Part shown: piece by piece, positions 7,642-13,863 of the stretch | Position numbering within the stretch: position 1 is the first letter of the stretch | Layout of the letters: each line of letters starts with the position of its first letter | From: an uncultured Saprospiraceae bacterium | GTDB lineage: Bacteria > Bacteroidota > Bacteroidia > Chitinophagales > Saprospiraceae | DNA: 64,000 bases | Direction: 5' to 3' | Assembly (NCBI GenBank): GCA_937872385.1 | Contig: CALMSO010000045.1 | Location: 1-64,000 of the forward strand | Program-made: the position numbers and the translations under genes | Notes under the pieces: model-generated | What the model saw: only the letters and a program-made list of their open reading frames with translations | The model's database searches: none | What the model was told of the DNA's origin: nothing

Positions 7642-9143
7642 AACCTTGGATACTCTGCCTATTCTTCGCTTTGGCTGCGAGCACAGCCACCGCCCAGCGC
7701 ACTTACGCCGAAGCCATAGCGCAAGGCGATGCCGCCCTGCGTCAGGGCGCGTACAAAATCGCTATTGACAAATACTTCGCCGCCGAGGCATTCGACCCTG
7801 CCAAAAAGGAGACCGTGCGGGCAAAGGTGAATGCGGTGTTTGAGAAGATTGAGGCCTTGCGGAGGGAGGCGGAGGATGCGAGGAAGCAGGCCGAAGCTGC
7901 CCTTGCCGAAGTACGCCTAAAAAACCTTTCCATCTTTGAATCTTTCGCCGCATTAGGCAAGAACCAAATTTACGCCCTAGACCATGCCGAAGCATTAGAA
8001 AAAATGAAGGTCGCTGTCGAGATTGATGTGGATAGCAAGCTGAAAAAGCAGCAGCTCACCGAGCCTATTGCCGAGTTGCTGTACTTCTTCGCAGAAGCTG
8101 GGCGAAGACCGCAATTAGCCAGAACCGCCGCATCGTTACTTTTGCAACTGCAGCCTTCTGCGACCTTGGAGGCTCATCTGAAAAAATGTTTGCAGGAAAA
8201 CTGGGAAAACCGCAGCCAGTTTACGCCATTGCTTAAAGCCTTACCATCTTACCAAACGCTTCAAGACCGTTACTACCCCCGCATGGTATCCATTCCATTG
8301 GGCGAAGAGGGCATTTTTGAAATGGGCAGTTCCCCGTTGGAATCGGGGCATCAGTCCGACGAACAGTTGCACAAAGTTCGCCTGTCGGCCTACCAGATGA
8401 CCGAAACGCCCACCACTTTTTACCAGTTTGCCCTATTCTGCGAGGCCGTGGAAAGAGGCATAGCCAGCAGGGCGCCCTATTGGGGTCTGCGCGGTGACCA
8501 CCCTGCCGTGAATGTGAACTGGTATGAGACGGCAGAGTACGCCAACTGGCTGAACGAACAGAAGGGGCAGTCCCCATCCTACACCATTACGAAAATAAAT
8601 AATAGTGATAGAAACAATAAAGTGCGCTTGGATTTCCTTAAATGGAAAGTAGATTGGAACAAAGATAGTAAGGGCTTCCGCCTGCCTACCGAAGCAGAAT
8701 GGGAACTGGCAGCGCAGGGAGGGGTAGGCGCTTCCAGAACGCTATACGCCGGAAGCGACGACTTGGAAGAAGTGGGCTGGTATTGGCAAAATTCCGGCGA
8801 CAAACCACTGGATGGCGACTGGGATTTGAACCGAATTTACGACAATAACGGCCGGACTCATGCTGTAAAAGGAAAAAAACACAACGGACTGGGCATTTAT
8901 GACCTGAGCGGGAATGTATATGAGTGGTGCTGGGATTGGTATGACAGCGACTATTATGACGAATGTAACCAAGCGGGCGCAGTAGAAAAGCCCACGGGGC
9001 CTGAAAGTAGTATTGATGGCCGGGTGTTCCGCGGCGGCTCGTGGTACTACTTCGCGGCGTACTGCCGGGCGGCGTTCCGCGATAGGTCCGGTCCTGACTA
9101 CCGCAACGACAATATTGGCTTCCGCTTAGTTTTCGTCCCGTAG
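7638..9143 (+). CDS. Exported FGE-sulfatase/C-type-lectin-fold protein, DGR variable target
   Basis: 501 residues. A signal peptide (MKPWILCLFFALAASTATAQ) is followed by a helical, TPR-like and coiled-coil region (about 22-200) and a formylglycine-generating-enzyme-like domain (about 215-501). Its motifs include MVSIPLGEEGIFEMGSS, GFRLPTEAEWELAA, LSGNVYEWCWDWY and the ending RGGSW...[10 protein letters not shown]. Residues 461-501 are encoded by the DGR variable repeat. Compared with active FGE, the first catalytic Cys position after GGS is Tyr here; only the second Cys (AAYCR) remains, so the domain is probably a ligand binder rather than an oxidase. It is translationally coupled to the STAND NTPase, so I infer it is the diversifiable sensor of that switch. 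Confidence 0.92.
   Translation: MKPWILCLFFALAASTATAQRTYAEAIAQGDAALRQGAYKIAIDKYFAAEAFDPAKKETVRAKVNAVFEKIEALRREAEDARKQAEAALAEVRLKNLSIFESFAALGKNQIYALDHAEALEKMKVAVEIDVDSKLKKQQLTEPIAELLYFFAEAGRRPQLARTAASLLLQLQPSATLEAHLKKCLQENWENRSQFTPLLKALPSYQTLQDRYYPRMVSIPLGEEGIFEMGSSPLESGHQSDEQLHKVRLSAYQMTETPTTFYQFALFCEAVERGIASRAPYWGLRGDHPAVNVNWYETAEYANWLNEQKGQSPSYTITKINNSDRNNKVRLDFLKWKVDWNKDSKGFRLPTEAEWELAAQGGVGASRTLYAGSDDLEEVGWYWQNSGDKPLDGDWDLNRIYDNNGRTHAVKGKKHNGLGIYDLSGNVYEWCWDWYDSDYYDECNQAGAVEKPTGPESSIDGRVFRGGSWYYFAAYCRAAFRDRSGPDYRNDNIGFRLVFVP
9018..9143 (+). repeat. DGR variable repeat (VR)
   Basis: These 126 bp form the 3' end of the FGE-domain gene, including the stop codon. They align without gaps to 10782-10907. 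I count 17 mismatches and each is an adenine in the 10782-10907 copy: for example AAC AAC AAC there against TAC TAC TTC here, and AAC AAT against TCC GGT. This is the hallmark of adenine-specific mutagenic retrohoming. The last ~28 bp are identical in both copies, as expected for the initiation (IMH-like) end. Confidence 0.98.
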
Positions 9144-9145
9144 TG

Positions 9146-9158
9146 AGGCAGTCTGCCT
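9146..9158 (+). other. Short hairpin directly downstream of VR
   Basis: AGGCA-GTC-TGCCT forms a 5-bp stem with a 3-nt loop, 2 nt after the FGE stop codon. Known DGRs often carry a hairpin or cruciform just beyond the VR that helps define the recipient site; no equivalent hairpin follows the TR. Confidence 0.5.
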
Positions 9159-9161
9159 GTT

Positions 9162-9178
9162 CGGCTTTACTTATGAGC
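9162..9178. repeat. Left arm of 17-bp inverted repeat around the HRDC-RT-TR cassette
   Basis: CGGCTTTACTTATGAGC is the reverse complement of 10907-10923 with one mismatch (16/17). The two arms enclose the HRDC gene, the reverse transcriptase and the TR. Confidence 0.6.
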
Positions 9179-9311
9179 AAAGTGAGTGGGCGACAAAAAA
9201 GTGAGGGAGGGTGAGGGACGAACCCTTTCACGCTTTTTTGTTGTCCACGCGCGAAAAAAGGGAACTCATACCGCCTTTGGCGGTCGATTTTTTTTAAAAA
9301 AGGGTATATTT

Positions 9312-9776
9312 ATGCAAATCAAACTCTTCACCATCCCCGTAGGCGATAGCGGGGGCGCGCTGTCGGAAATGAATGCTTTCCTGCGCGGGAACAAGATACT
9401 GGAAGTGGAGAACCAACTCGTCAACAACGAGCATGGGGCCTATTGGTGCTTTTGTGTGCGCTACATCGAGCGGGCTTTCCCGGAGGGAGACACTAAGAAA
9501 AAGGCGAAGGTGGACTACCGCAGCGTGCTCGATGAGGCTACCTTCCAAAAATTCTCAAAACTGCGGCAAACACGTAAACAGGTGGCGGCAGAGGAAGGCA
9601 TATCGGCCTTCATTATCTTCACGGATGAAGAACTGGCGGAGCTGGCCAAGCTGGATGAAATCACGGAGAAAAGTATGCTCGCCATCAAGGGAGTCGGCGA
9701 AAAGAAGGTGGAGCGTTTTGCCAAGTATTTTATCACTCAAACCGATAGCGATGAAGCGGCAGGGATATCTGATTGA
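9312..9776 (+). CDS. HRDC-domain DGR accessory protein
   Basis: 154 residues. The N-terminal half (MQIKLFTIPVGDSGGALSEM...YWCFCVRYIE) is a small alpha/beta domain often found before HRDC in DGR loci. The C-terminal half is an HRDC helical domain (LRQTRKQVAAEEGISAFIIF...AIKGVGEKKVERFAKYF), a nucleic-acid-binding module related to RecQ and RNase D tails. Some DGRs carry an HRDC protein in place of Avd, and this locus seems to be one of them. ATG 9312 is chosen because the upstream extension (from 9186) is low-complexity and runs through the VR-flank inverted repeat zone. It overlaps the RT start by 26 nt. Confidence 0.85.
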   Translation: MQIKLFTIPVGDSGGALSEMNAFLRGNKILEVENQLVNNEHGAYWCFCVRYIERAFPEGDTKKKAKVDYRSVLDEATFQKFSKLRQTRKQVAAEEGISAFIIFTDEELAELAKLDEITEKSMLAIKGVGEKKVERFAKYFITQTDSDEAAGISD

Positions 9777-10749
9777 ACCCATTGCAGCCATGGACAACCT
9801 GGAATTGGCCTACTACAAAGCCCGCAAGGGCAAGGCCGACAAGGCGAGCGTTTATGCCTTTAGTAAAGACCTGAGAGCGAATTTGCATCTGCTGCAAAGC
9901 CAGATACTGTCGGGCGAAGTGGAGGTGGGGGATTATCACTACTTCACCGTTTATGACCCTAAGAAGCGGCAAATATGTGCCGCGCCCTTCGCACAACGGG
10001 TGCTGCATCATGCGCTGATGAACGTGTGCCATCCCTTTTTTGAAAAGGCGCAAACAGGCGACAGCTATGCCAGCCGTATTGGGATGGGCACCTACGTCGC
10101 ACTCGACCAAGCAAAAGAAAATACCCGCCGCTGCCAATGGTTTTTGAAATTGGACGCAAGGAAGTATTTCGACAGCATCCATCATGGTGTTTTACGGCAG
10201 CAACTTTGCCGGATGTTCAAGGATGACCAATTGCTATGCATTTTCGATCAAATCATAGACAGCTATTGTGTAGAATCGGGTCGTGGTATGCCCATTGGCA
10301 ACTTGACGAGTCAGTATTTTGCCAACCATTATCTGTCGGCTGCCGACCATTACGCTAAAGAAATCCTTCGCATCCCTGCGTATGTGCGCTACATGGACGA
10401 CATGGTGTTGTGGCACAACAACAAGGAAGCGCTGCTGGAAGCGGGCCGTCGTTTTAAGGACTTTGTTGAGACCCAACTGAAACTGGAGCTGAAGCCATTC
10501 TGCCGGAACAAAAATACAGCGGGGCTGCCGTTTTTAGGCTACCTGTTGTATCCCGACCGCACCCGTCTTGCTCAACGGAGCCGCAAGCGGTTTATAGAAA
10601 AAATCAAGGAGTACGGGCGATTGTTACAAAAAGGAGAATGGTCGCAAAAAGAATACCAGCGGCATATAGAGCCGCTCACTGCATTCACACTACACGCCGA
10701 TACAAAAGTGTTTCGGCAAAAGTTACTACTGATTACAGAACACCTTTGA
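9751..10749 (+). CDS. DGR reverse transcriptase
   Basis: A 332-residue RT. The start MKRQGYLIEPIAAMDNLELA is typical of Bacteroidota DGR RTs, so ATG 9751 inside the HRDC gene is preferred; the longer frame from 9373 translates HRDC out of frame. Motif A is KLDARKYFDS (Asp135, Asp141), the DGR-type motif is GMPIGNLTSQYFAN (about 179-192), and the active site is YMDD (214-217) in VRYMDDMVLW. The enzyme copies TR RNA with adenine-specific errors, and the cDNA replaces the VR in the FGE gene. TR lies 32 nt after its stop. There are no intron RNA domains, maturase or endonuclease. Confidence 0.96.
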   Translation: MKRQGYLIEPIAAMDNLELAYYKARKGKADKASVYAFSKDLRANLHLLQSQILSGEVEVGDYHYFTVYDPKKRQICAAPFAQRVLHHALMNVCHPFFEKAQTGDSYASRIGMGTYVALDQAKENTRRCQWFLKLDARKYFDSIHHGVLRQQLCRMFKDDQLLCIFDQIIDSYCVESGRGMPIGNLTSQYFANHYLSAADHYAKEILRIPAYVRYMDDMVLWHNNKEALLEAGRRFKDFVETQLKLELKPFCRNKNTAGLPFLGYLLYPDRTRLAQRSRKRFIEKIKEYGRLLQKGEWSQKEYQRHIEPLTAFTLHADTKVFRQKLLLITEHL

Positions 10750-10781
10750 ACAAAAGATAAAGGGCATCCATCGAGGGTACG

Positions 10782-10907
10782 AACCGGGTGATCCGCGGCG
10801 GCTCGTGGAACAACAACGCGGCGAACTGCCGGGCGGCGAACCGCAATAGGAACAATCCTGACAACCGCAACAACAATATTGGCTTCCGCTTAGTTTTCGT
10901 CCCGTAG
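10782..10907 (+). repeat. DGR template repeat (TR)
   Basis: The invariant 126-bp template. Read in the FGE frame it would encode [19 protein letters not shown] then [16 protein letters not shown]: the mutable codons are AAC or AAT. Adenine randomisation of AAY codons cannot create a stop codon. About 32 adenines are present, of which 17 differ from the current VR. It is non-coding and lies on the same strand just after the RT gene. Confidence 0.98.
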
Positions 10908-10923
10908 CTCATGAGTAAAGCCG
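10907..10923. repeat. Right arm of 17-bp inverted repeat around the HRDC-RT-TR cassette
   Basis: GCTCATGAGTAAAGCCG is complementary to 9162-9178 (16 of 17). It starts at the last base of TR. Confidence 0.6.
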
Positions 10924-11168
10924 GATGGCTGCTGCTGAACAGATGGGTGTGCCTGTTCCTGGTTTCCGGGACAAATAGTTTTCCGCAATACCCGGTGTTG
11001 GTAGGGCGAGCTGGATGGCCGCTTCGAAGGCTTCGGGTATTTTTTGTCTGGCGTCTCTACGCCGCCGCCCTCGTCGGGCAATACGAGCCGCTCATCCGGC
11101 AGGACTACGCGGCCATGCTGCGCCGCTGGGCGGAGGTGTATTGCTTGGAAGGGCTGTGGAAGGAATAG
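10911..11168 (+). CDS. Doubtful 85-residue ORF downstream of TR
   Basis: An open frame with no recognisable domain (MSKAGWLLLNRWVCLFLV...DYAAMLRRWAEVYCLEGL). A terminator-like hairpin lies inside it (10987-11046) and a second frame (11015-11257) is also open, so it may not be translated. Its C-terminal segment AAMLRRWAEVY recurs as AALLRRWAEVYW before a stop codon at 11876-11916, so both may be remnants of one duplicated gene tail. Confidence 0.25.
   Translation: MSKAGWLLLNRWVCLFLVSGTNSFPQYPVLVGRAGWPLRRLRVFFVWRLYAAALVGQYEPLIRQDYAAMLRRWAEVYCLEGLWKE
10987..11046 (+). terminator. Terminator-like hairpin after TR
   Basis: AATACCCG (10987-10994) pairs with CGGGTATT (11034-11041), followed by a T-run. 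It could end the TR RNA about 130 nt downstream of TR. The loop is long (39 nt), which lowers confidence. Confidence 0.45.
11121..11143 (+). repeat. 23-bp direct repeat, copy 1
   Basis: CGCCGCTGGGCGGAGGTGTATTG matches 11890-11912 with one mismatch. The core CCGC-TGG-GCGG is itself palindromic. The two copies bracket the toxin-antitoxin pair. Confidence 0.7.
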
Positions 11169-11222
11169 CAGCCCGCCAAAAACCCACAACCTTCATTTTA
11201 CGTTCTCTTAAAAAAGATAGCT

Positions 11223-11447
11223 ATGACAATCTTAAAAATCGAACTAATCAACCCTGAGGCGAGAACCCTGCTCGAAAACCTCGCCAAGCTGGATTTGATA
11301 AGAATCCAGGAGGTGGAGGAAACGCCGCAGCAATTTTCGGCATTGCTCTTGAAACTCCGTTTACAAGAAGCAGAAGCTCCAACACTGGAGGAAATCACCG
11401 AAGAGGTGGAAGAGGTGAGGCATCAAATGCAGCAAAAGAATGGATAA
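11223..11447 (+). CDS. Putative antitoxin of PIN toxin
   Basis: A 74-residue acidic protein (MTILKIELINPEARTLLENL...EEVEEVRHQMQQKNG) whose last 8 nt overlap the PIN-toxin gene. The N-terminus resembles small antitoxins paired with COG1569-type PIN proteins, in which K-I-E-L-I-N-P-E-A is common. It is expected to bind and neutralise the toxin and to repress the operon. Function is assigned from gene pairing and overall pattern, as it has no diagnostic DNA-binding motif. Confidence 0.7.
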   Translation: MTILKIELINPEARTLLENLAKLDLIRIQEVEETPQQFSALLLKLRLQEAEAPTLEEITEEVEEVRHQMQQKNG

Positions 11448-11853
11448 CGGCAATAGAGTGATATTGGACACCAATCTTTGGATCAGCTACCTCATTTCGA
11501 GTAGATTGGTGAAGATTGACTTACTCCTGCAACGGAGAAAAATAAGGTTGATTTTTAGTGAAGAATCGATGCTCGAGTTTATAAAGGTGGCGCGCCGACC
11601 TAAATTTAGAAAATACTTTTCCGAAGAGGACATCAACCGGTTGCTAGAACTGTTTGATTATTTTGGCGACTTCGTGCAAGTCCACTCCAAAGTGGATATT
11701 TGTAGAGACCCGAAAGATAATTTTCTACTGGCCCTCGCCAAAGACAGTAAAGCAGACTACTTAATCACTGGCGACAGCGACTTGCTTACTTTAGGACAAT
11801 TCGAAACAACTAAAATTGTCACTTTCTCAGCCTTTGAGGCTACTGTAGGATAA
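11440..11853 (+). CDS. PIN-domain toxin (COG1569 type)
   Basis: A 137-residue PIN-domain ribonuclease. The first acidic motif is VILDTNLWISYLIS (Asp near residue 10); a second acidic position is in SEESMLEF; the C-terminal motif RDPKDNFLLALAKDSKADYLITGDSDLL carries the conserved Asp residues and the TGD turn. PIN toxins cleave RNA with Mg2+/Mn2+. The toxin overlaps its antitoxin by 8 nt, the usual antitoxin-first order. The pair sits between two 23-bp direct repeats in the accessory island, so it probably arrived as a small insertion. Confidence 0.85.
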   Translation: MDNGNRVILDTNLWISYLISSRLVKIDLLLQRRKIRLIFSEESMLEFIKVARRPKFRKYFSEEDINRLLELFDYFGDFVQVHSKVDICRDPKDNFLLALAKDSKADYLITGDSDLLTLGQFETTKIVTFSAFEATVG

Positions 11854-11889
11854 GACAAGCATCTCTGCAAAGCCCGCGCCGCCCTACTC

Positions 11890-11912
11890 CGCCGCTGGGC
11901 GGAGGTCTATTG
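11890..11912 (+). repeat. 23-bp direct repeat, copy 2
   Basis: CGCCGCTGGGCGGAGGTCTATTG, 22/23 identical to 11121-11143, lies 37 nt after the PIN toxin stop codon. Confidence 0.7.
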
Positions 11913-11924
11913 GTAGCCTTTGGA

Positions 11925-11938
11925 GGCTTCGTAAACGT
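11925..11938 (+). repeat. Border motif GGCTTCGTAAACGT, left of RAYT remnant
   Basis: This 14-mer recurs as GGCTTTGTAAACGT at 12520-12533 on the other side of the transposase remnant, in the same orientation. Confidence 0.55.
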
Positions 11939-11952
11939 AAAATTAAAAACCT

Positions 11953-12486
11953 ATGGCTGCACGCATCAATTATTGGCAAGATTTGGAGGAGCATATCACC
12001 TACCACACTTATCTTGAAGACGAGTTCAAACGCTTGTTTTCGGGCTACGCGCTGGCGTACAATAAGCAGGAGAACAACCGGCGGGGCGCACTTTTTCAAA
12101 AGCGCTTCAAAAGAGTGGCCGTTTCTTCGGAGTATCGGTTGTTCTACCTACTCGCTTACATTCACCACAATCCCATTCACCATGGTTTTTGTACGGACTA
12201 CATGGACTGGCCACACACTTCTTATACTATTTACGGTTTACAAAGTTCGATTTACGATTTTTAAGGTGTTGAAAATCAGAATTTTAAACCCAAACAAACC
12301 CGTCACGTTCAATTGAAATCGGTATTACAAGCCTATTTAGAACTTCAAAAACACTCTTCCGTCAGGCGGGAGGAGGTGCTCGCTTGGTTCTCGGACGATG
12401 CGACGAAAGCCATATCCTTACTGTTTCAGCATCATAACGACTTCAAAGCGGATGGGGATATGGGTGAATATACGATAGAAGATTAG
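11953..12486 (+). pseudogene. REP-associated tyrosine transposase (RAYT/IS200-like) remnant
   Basis: The frame at 11953-12264 gives the C-terminal half of a RAYT transposase: FKRLFSGYALAYNKQENNRR, then GALFQKRFKRVAV and YLLAYIHHNPIHHGF. The N-terminal half with the HUH metal motif is missing. After a stop and about 50 bp of unrelated AT-rich sequence, a second frame (about 12314-12486) continues with the family's tail: ELQKHSSVRREEVLAWFSDD...GEYTIED and a stop. It is therefore both 5'-truncated and interrupted, and no longer active. RAYTs mobilise REP palindromes; palindromes border this remnant on both sides. Confidence 0.75.
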
Positions 12487-12500
12487 TTCCTCCGTTCCGT

Positions 12501-12533
12501 ACGTTTACGAAGCCTCGAAGGCTTTGTAAACGT
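12501..12533. repeat. 14-bp-stem palindrome at RAYT remnant / glycosyltransferase 3' end
   Basis: ACGTTTACGAAGCC (12501-12514), loop TCGAA, GGCTTTGTAAACGT (12520-12533), with one G-T pair. The stop codon and last residues of the minus-strand glycosyltransferase gene (YKAFEAS) are read from this palindrome. It may act as a terminator for both directions or be a REP element. Confidence 0.7.
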
Positions 12534-13860
12534 AACTCAAGGGCGTGGCGTGCAGGCGCGCTACATCCTGCCACACCGGCCATGATGTATCTCCCCAGTG
12601 GTGATAAATGTGTAAGAACCAAGGACTTATATTTGATTGGACATGTGTAATGTCAAAACATAAATTTCCTTTGTAGTGTAAAGCTGGATGATAATAATCG
12701 GCAATAAAATTATACTCCATAGGCAAAACAGGGTGCTGCGGTAGCCCCATTTTCCAAGTAGTAGCGATCAGGGTGGCTTGGTCGCGTGTTTTCCAGTCGG
12801 GGTCTGCAAAAATCTCCATCGTCCATTGATGCCATTGCTCCATAAAATCTACTGAGCGCCAGTCGAATAGAAAAACGCCTCCATTCCAGTGACGCCAGCC
12901 CGGATTTGTAATGTCCACATCAAATTTTTGTCGAATCAGTTGTAATAACTTGTCCGATTCAATGACCGAAATGTTGTTGCCAGCCTCGTCGCGCCAGCAT
13001 TGTGCAGCTTCGTCCCAGCGGAAAGGACTAGTGTTTTCAATTCTTTTTATAATTAAATTTTCCTCATACAGAAATTTCCCGGTATTTAAAAACCATGTTT
13101 GCTCCATTTCTGAAAAGTAATAGCCCTCCTCTTGCAAAAAAAGCGCAAAATTCAGCGGCATTTTAAATATGCGTCGGTGCAGCCGTTCAAGCCGTTGCGA
13201 GTGTTGGGCTGGTTGTTGGCGTAGCCATGCGCTCAGCCACGCCCATCCGTAAAGCAGCCAAAAGATGCCCTTGGAAAGCAGAATGCTTGCCGCTTGCGGC
13301 CCGCGCCAGGGCTGTGCGTGCAACGGCCGCCGACGATTGAACTCAGCCTTGAGTTGCTGCGTTTTGGCAAAATGCAGCCCGGCTTGCGCTTGTTGCTGCG
13401 CTTCTTCTTGTGCATATCGGTGATACAAAGCGCTGAGGTGCTCTTGTTTTTGTAATAAAGCATCATAAAATGTATCATAAATAGCATTTGGACTAAATGC
13501 TTTTATTTTGCAATGATCTGTACAAAAAGTAACGGGCGCTATATAATGATCAAAAATGGTATCAACTTCGGCTCGAATAGCAACCACATCGGTATCAAGA
13601 TAGCAGTAAATACAGGTATCGAGCGGGAGGATGCGATGCAAGCGAGTTTTCAAATAAATAGCCGCTTGATGATGCGAAAGCGCTGCGTCAACAGGCACAT
13701 CTATTATATATGGATGCTGCACTGGTATAATATTGCGCCGCGTATCGGTCACTACAATGATGTCCAACGTGCTCCACCTGCGCAGCATTGCTATAGAGAA
13801 ATGAAGCGTTTGGATGTGTATGGCGTCGCCACAAGCTACAAAAACGTATTTTTTATGCAC
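12505..13860 (-). CDS. Glycosyltransferase-like protein (GT-A fold, DxD motif)
   Basis: A 451-residue protein that looks like a nucleotide-sugar glycosyltransferase. It starts MHKKYVFVACGDAIHIQTLH, has IIVVTDTRR near residue 40 and a D-x-D motif in IYCYLDTDVVAIRAEVD near residue 85-100. The C-terminal half has NGGVFLFDWRSVDFMEQWHQW and DQATLIATTWKMGL, features of GT8/GT-A retaining enzymes. The start is GTG at 13860, 3 nt after the radical SAM stop codon; no better start is available. It is the last gene of the UbiA-asnB-radical SAM operon. Its last seven codons lie in a palindrome next to the RAYT remnant, so the C-terminus may have been altered by insertion. Confidence 0.7.
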   Translation of the reverse strand: MHKKYVFVACGDAIHIQTLHFSIAMLRRWSTLDIIVVTDTRRNIIPVQHPYIIDVPVDAALSHHQAAIYLKTRLHRILPLDTCIYCYLDTDVVAIRAEVDTIFDHYIAPVTFCTDHCKIKAFSPNAIYDTFYDALLQKQEHLSALYHRYAQEEAQQQAQAGLHFAKTQQLKAEFNRRRPLHAQPWRGPQAASILLSKGIFWLLYGWAWLSAWLRQQPAQHSQRLERLHRRIFKMPLNFALFLQEEGYYFSEMEQTWFLNTGKFLYEENLIIKRIENTSPFRWDEAAQCWRDEAGNNISVIESDKLLQLIRQKFDVDITNPGWRHWNGGVFLFDWRSVDFMEQWHQWTMEIFADPDWKTRDQATLIATTWKMGLPQHPVLPMEYNFIADYYHPALHYKGNLCFDITHVQSNISPWFLHIYHHWGDTSWPVWQDVARLHATPLSYVYKAFEAS

Positions 13861-13863
13861 TTT

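Noticed and set aside
9373..9750. Extended N-terminus of the reverse transcriptase
   Set aside because: It is the HRDC gene read out of frame, Ser/Arg/Trp-rich; the conserved DGR-RT start is ATG 9751.
9751..10907. Group II intron or retron as explanation for the RT
   Set aside because: No intron RNA domains, maturase or msr/msd structure; the TR/VR adenine pattern is decisive for a DGR.
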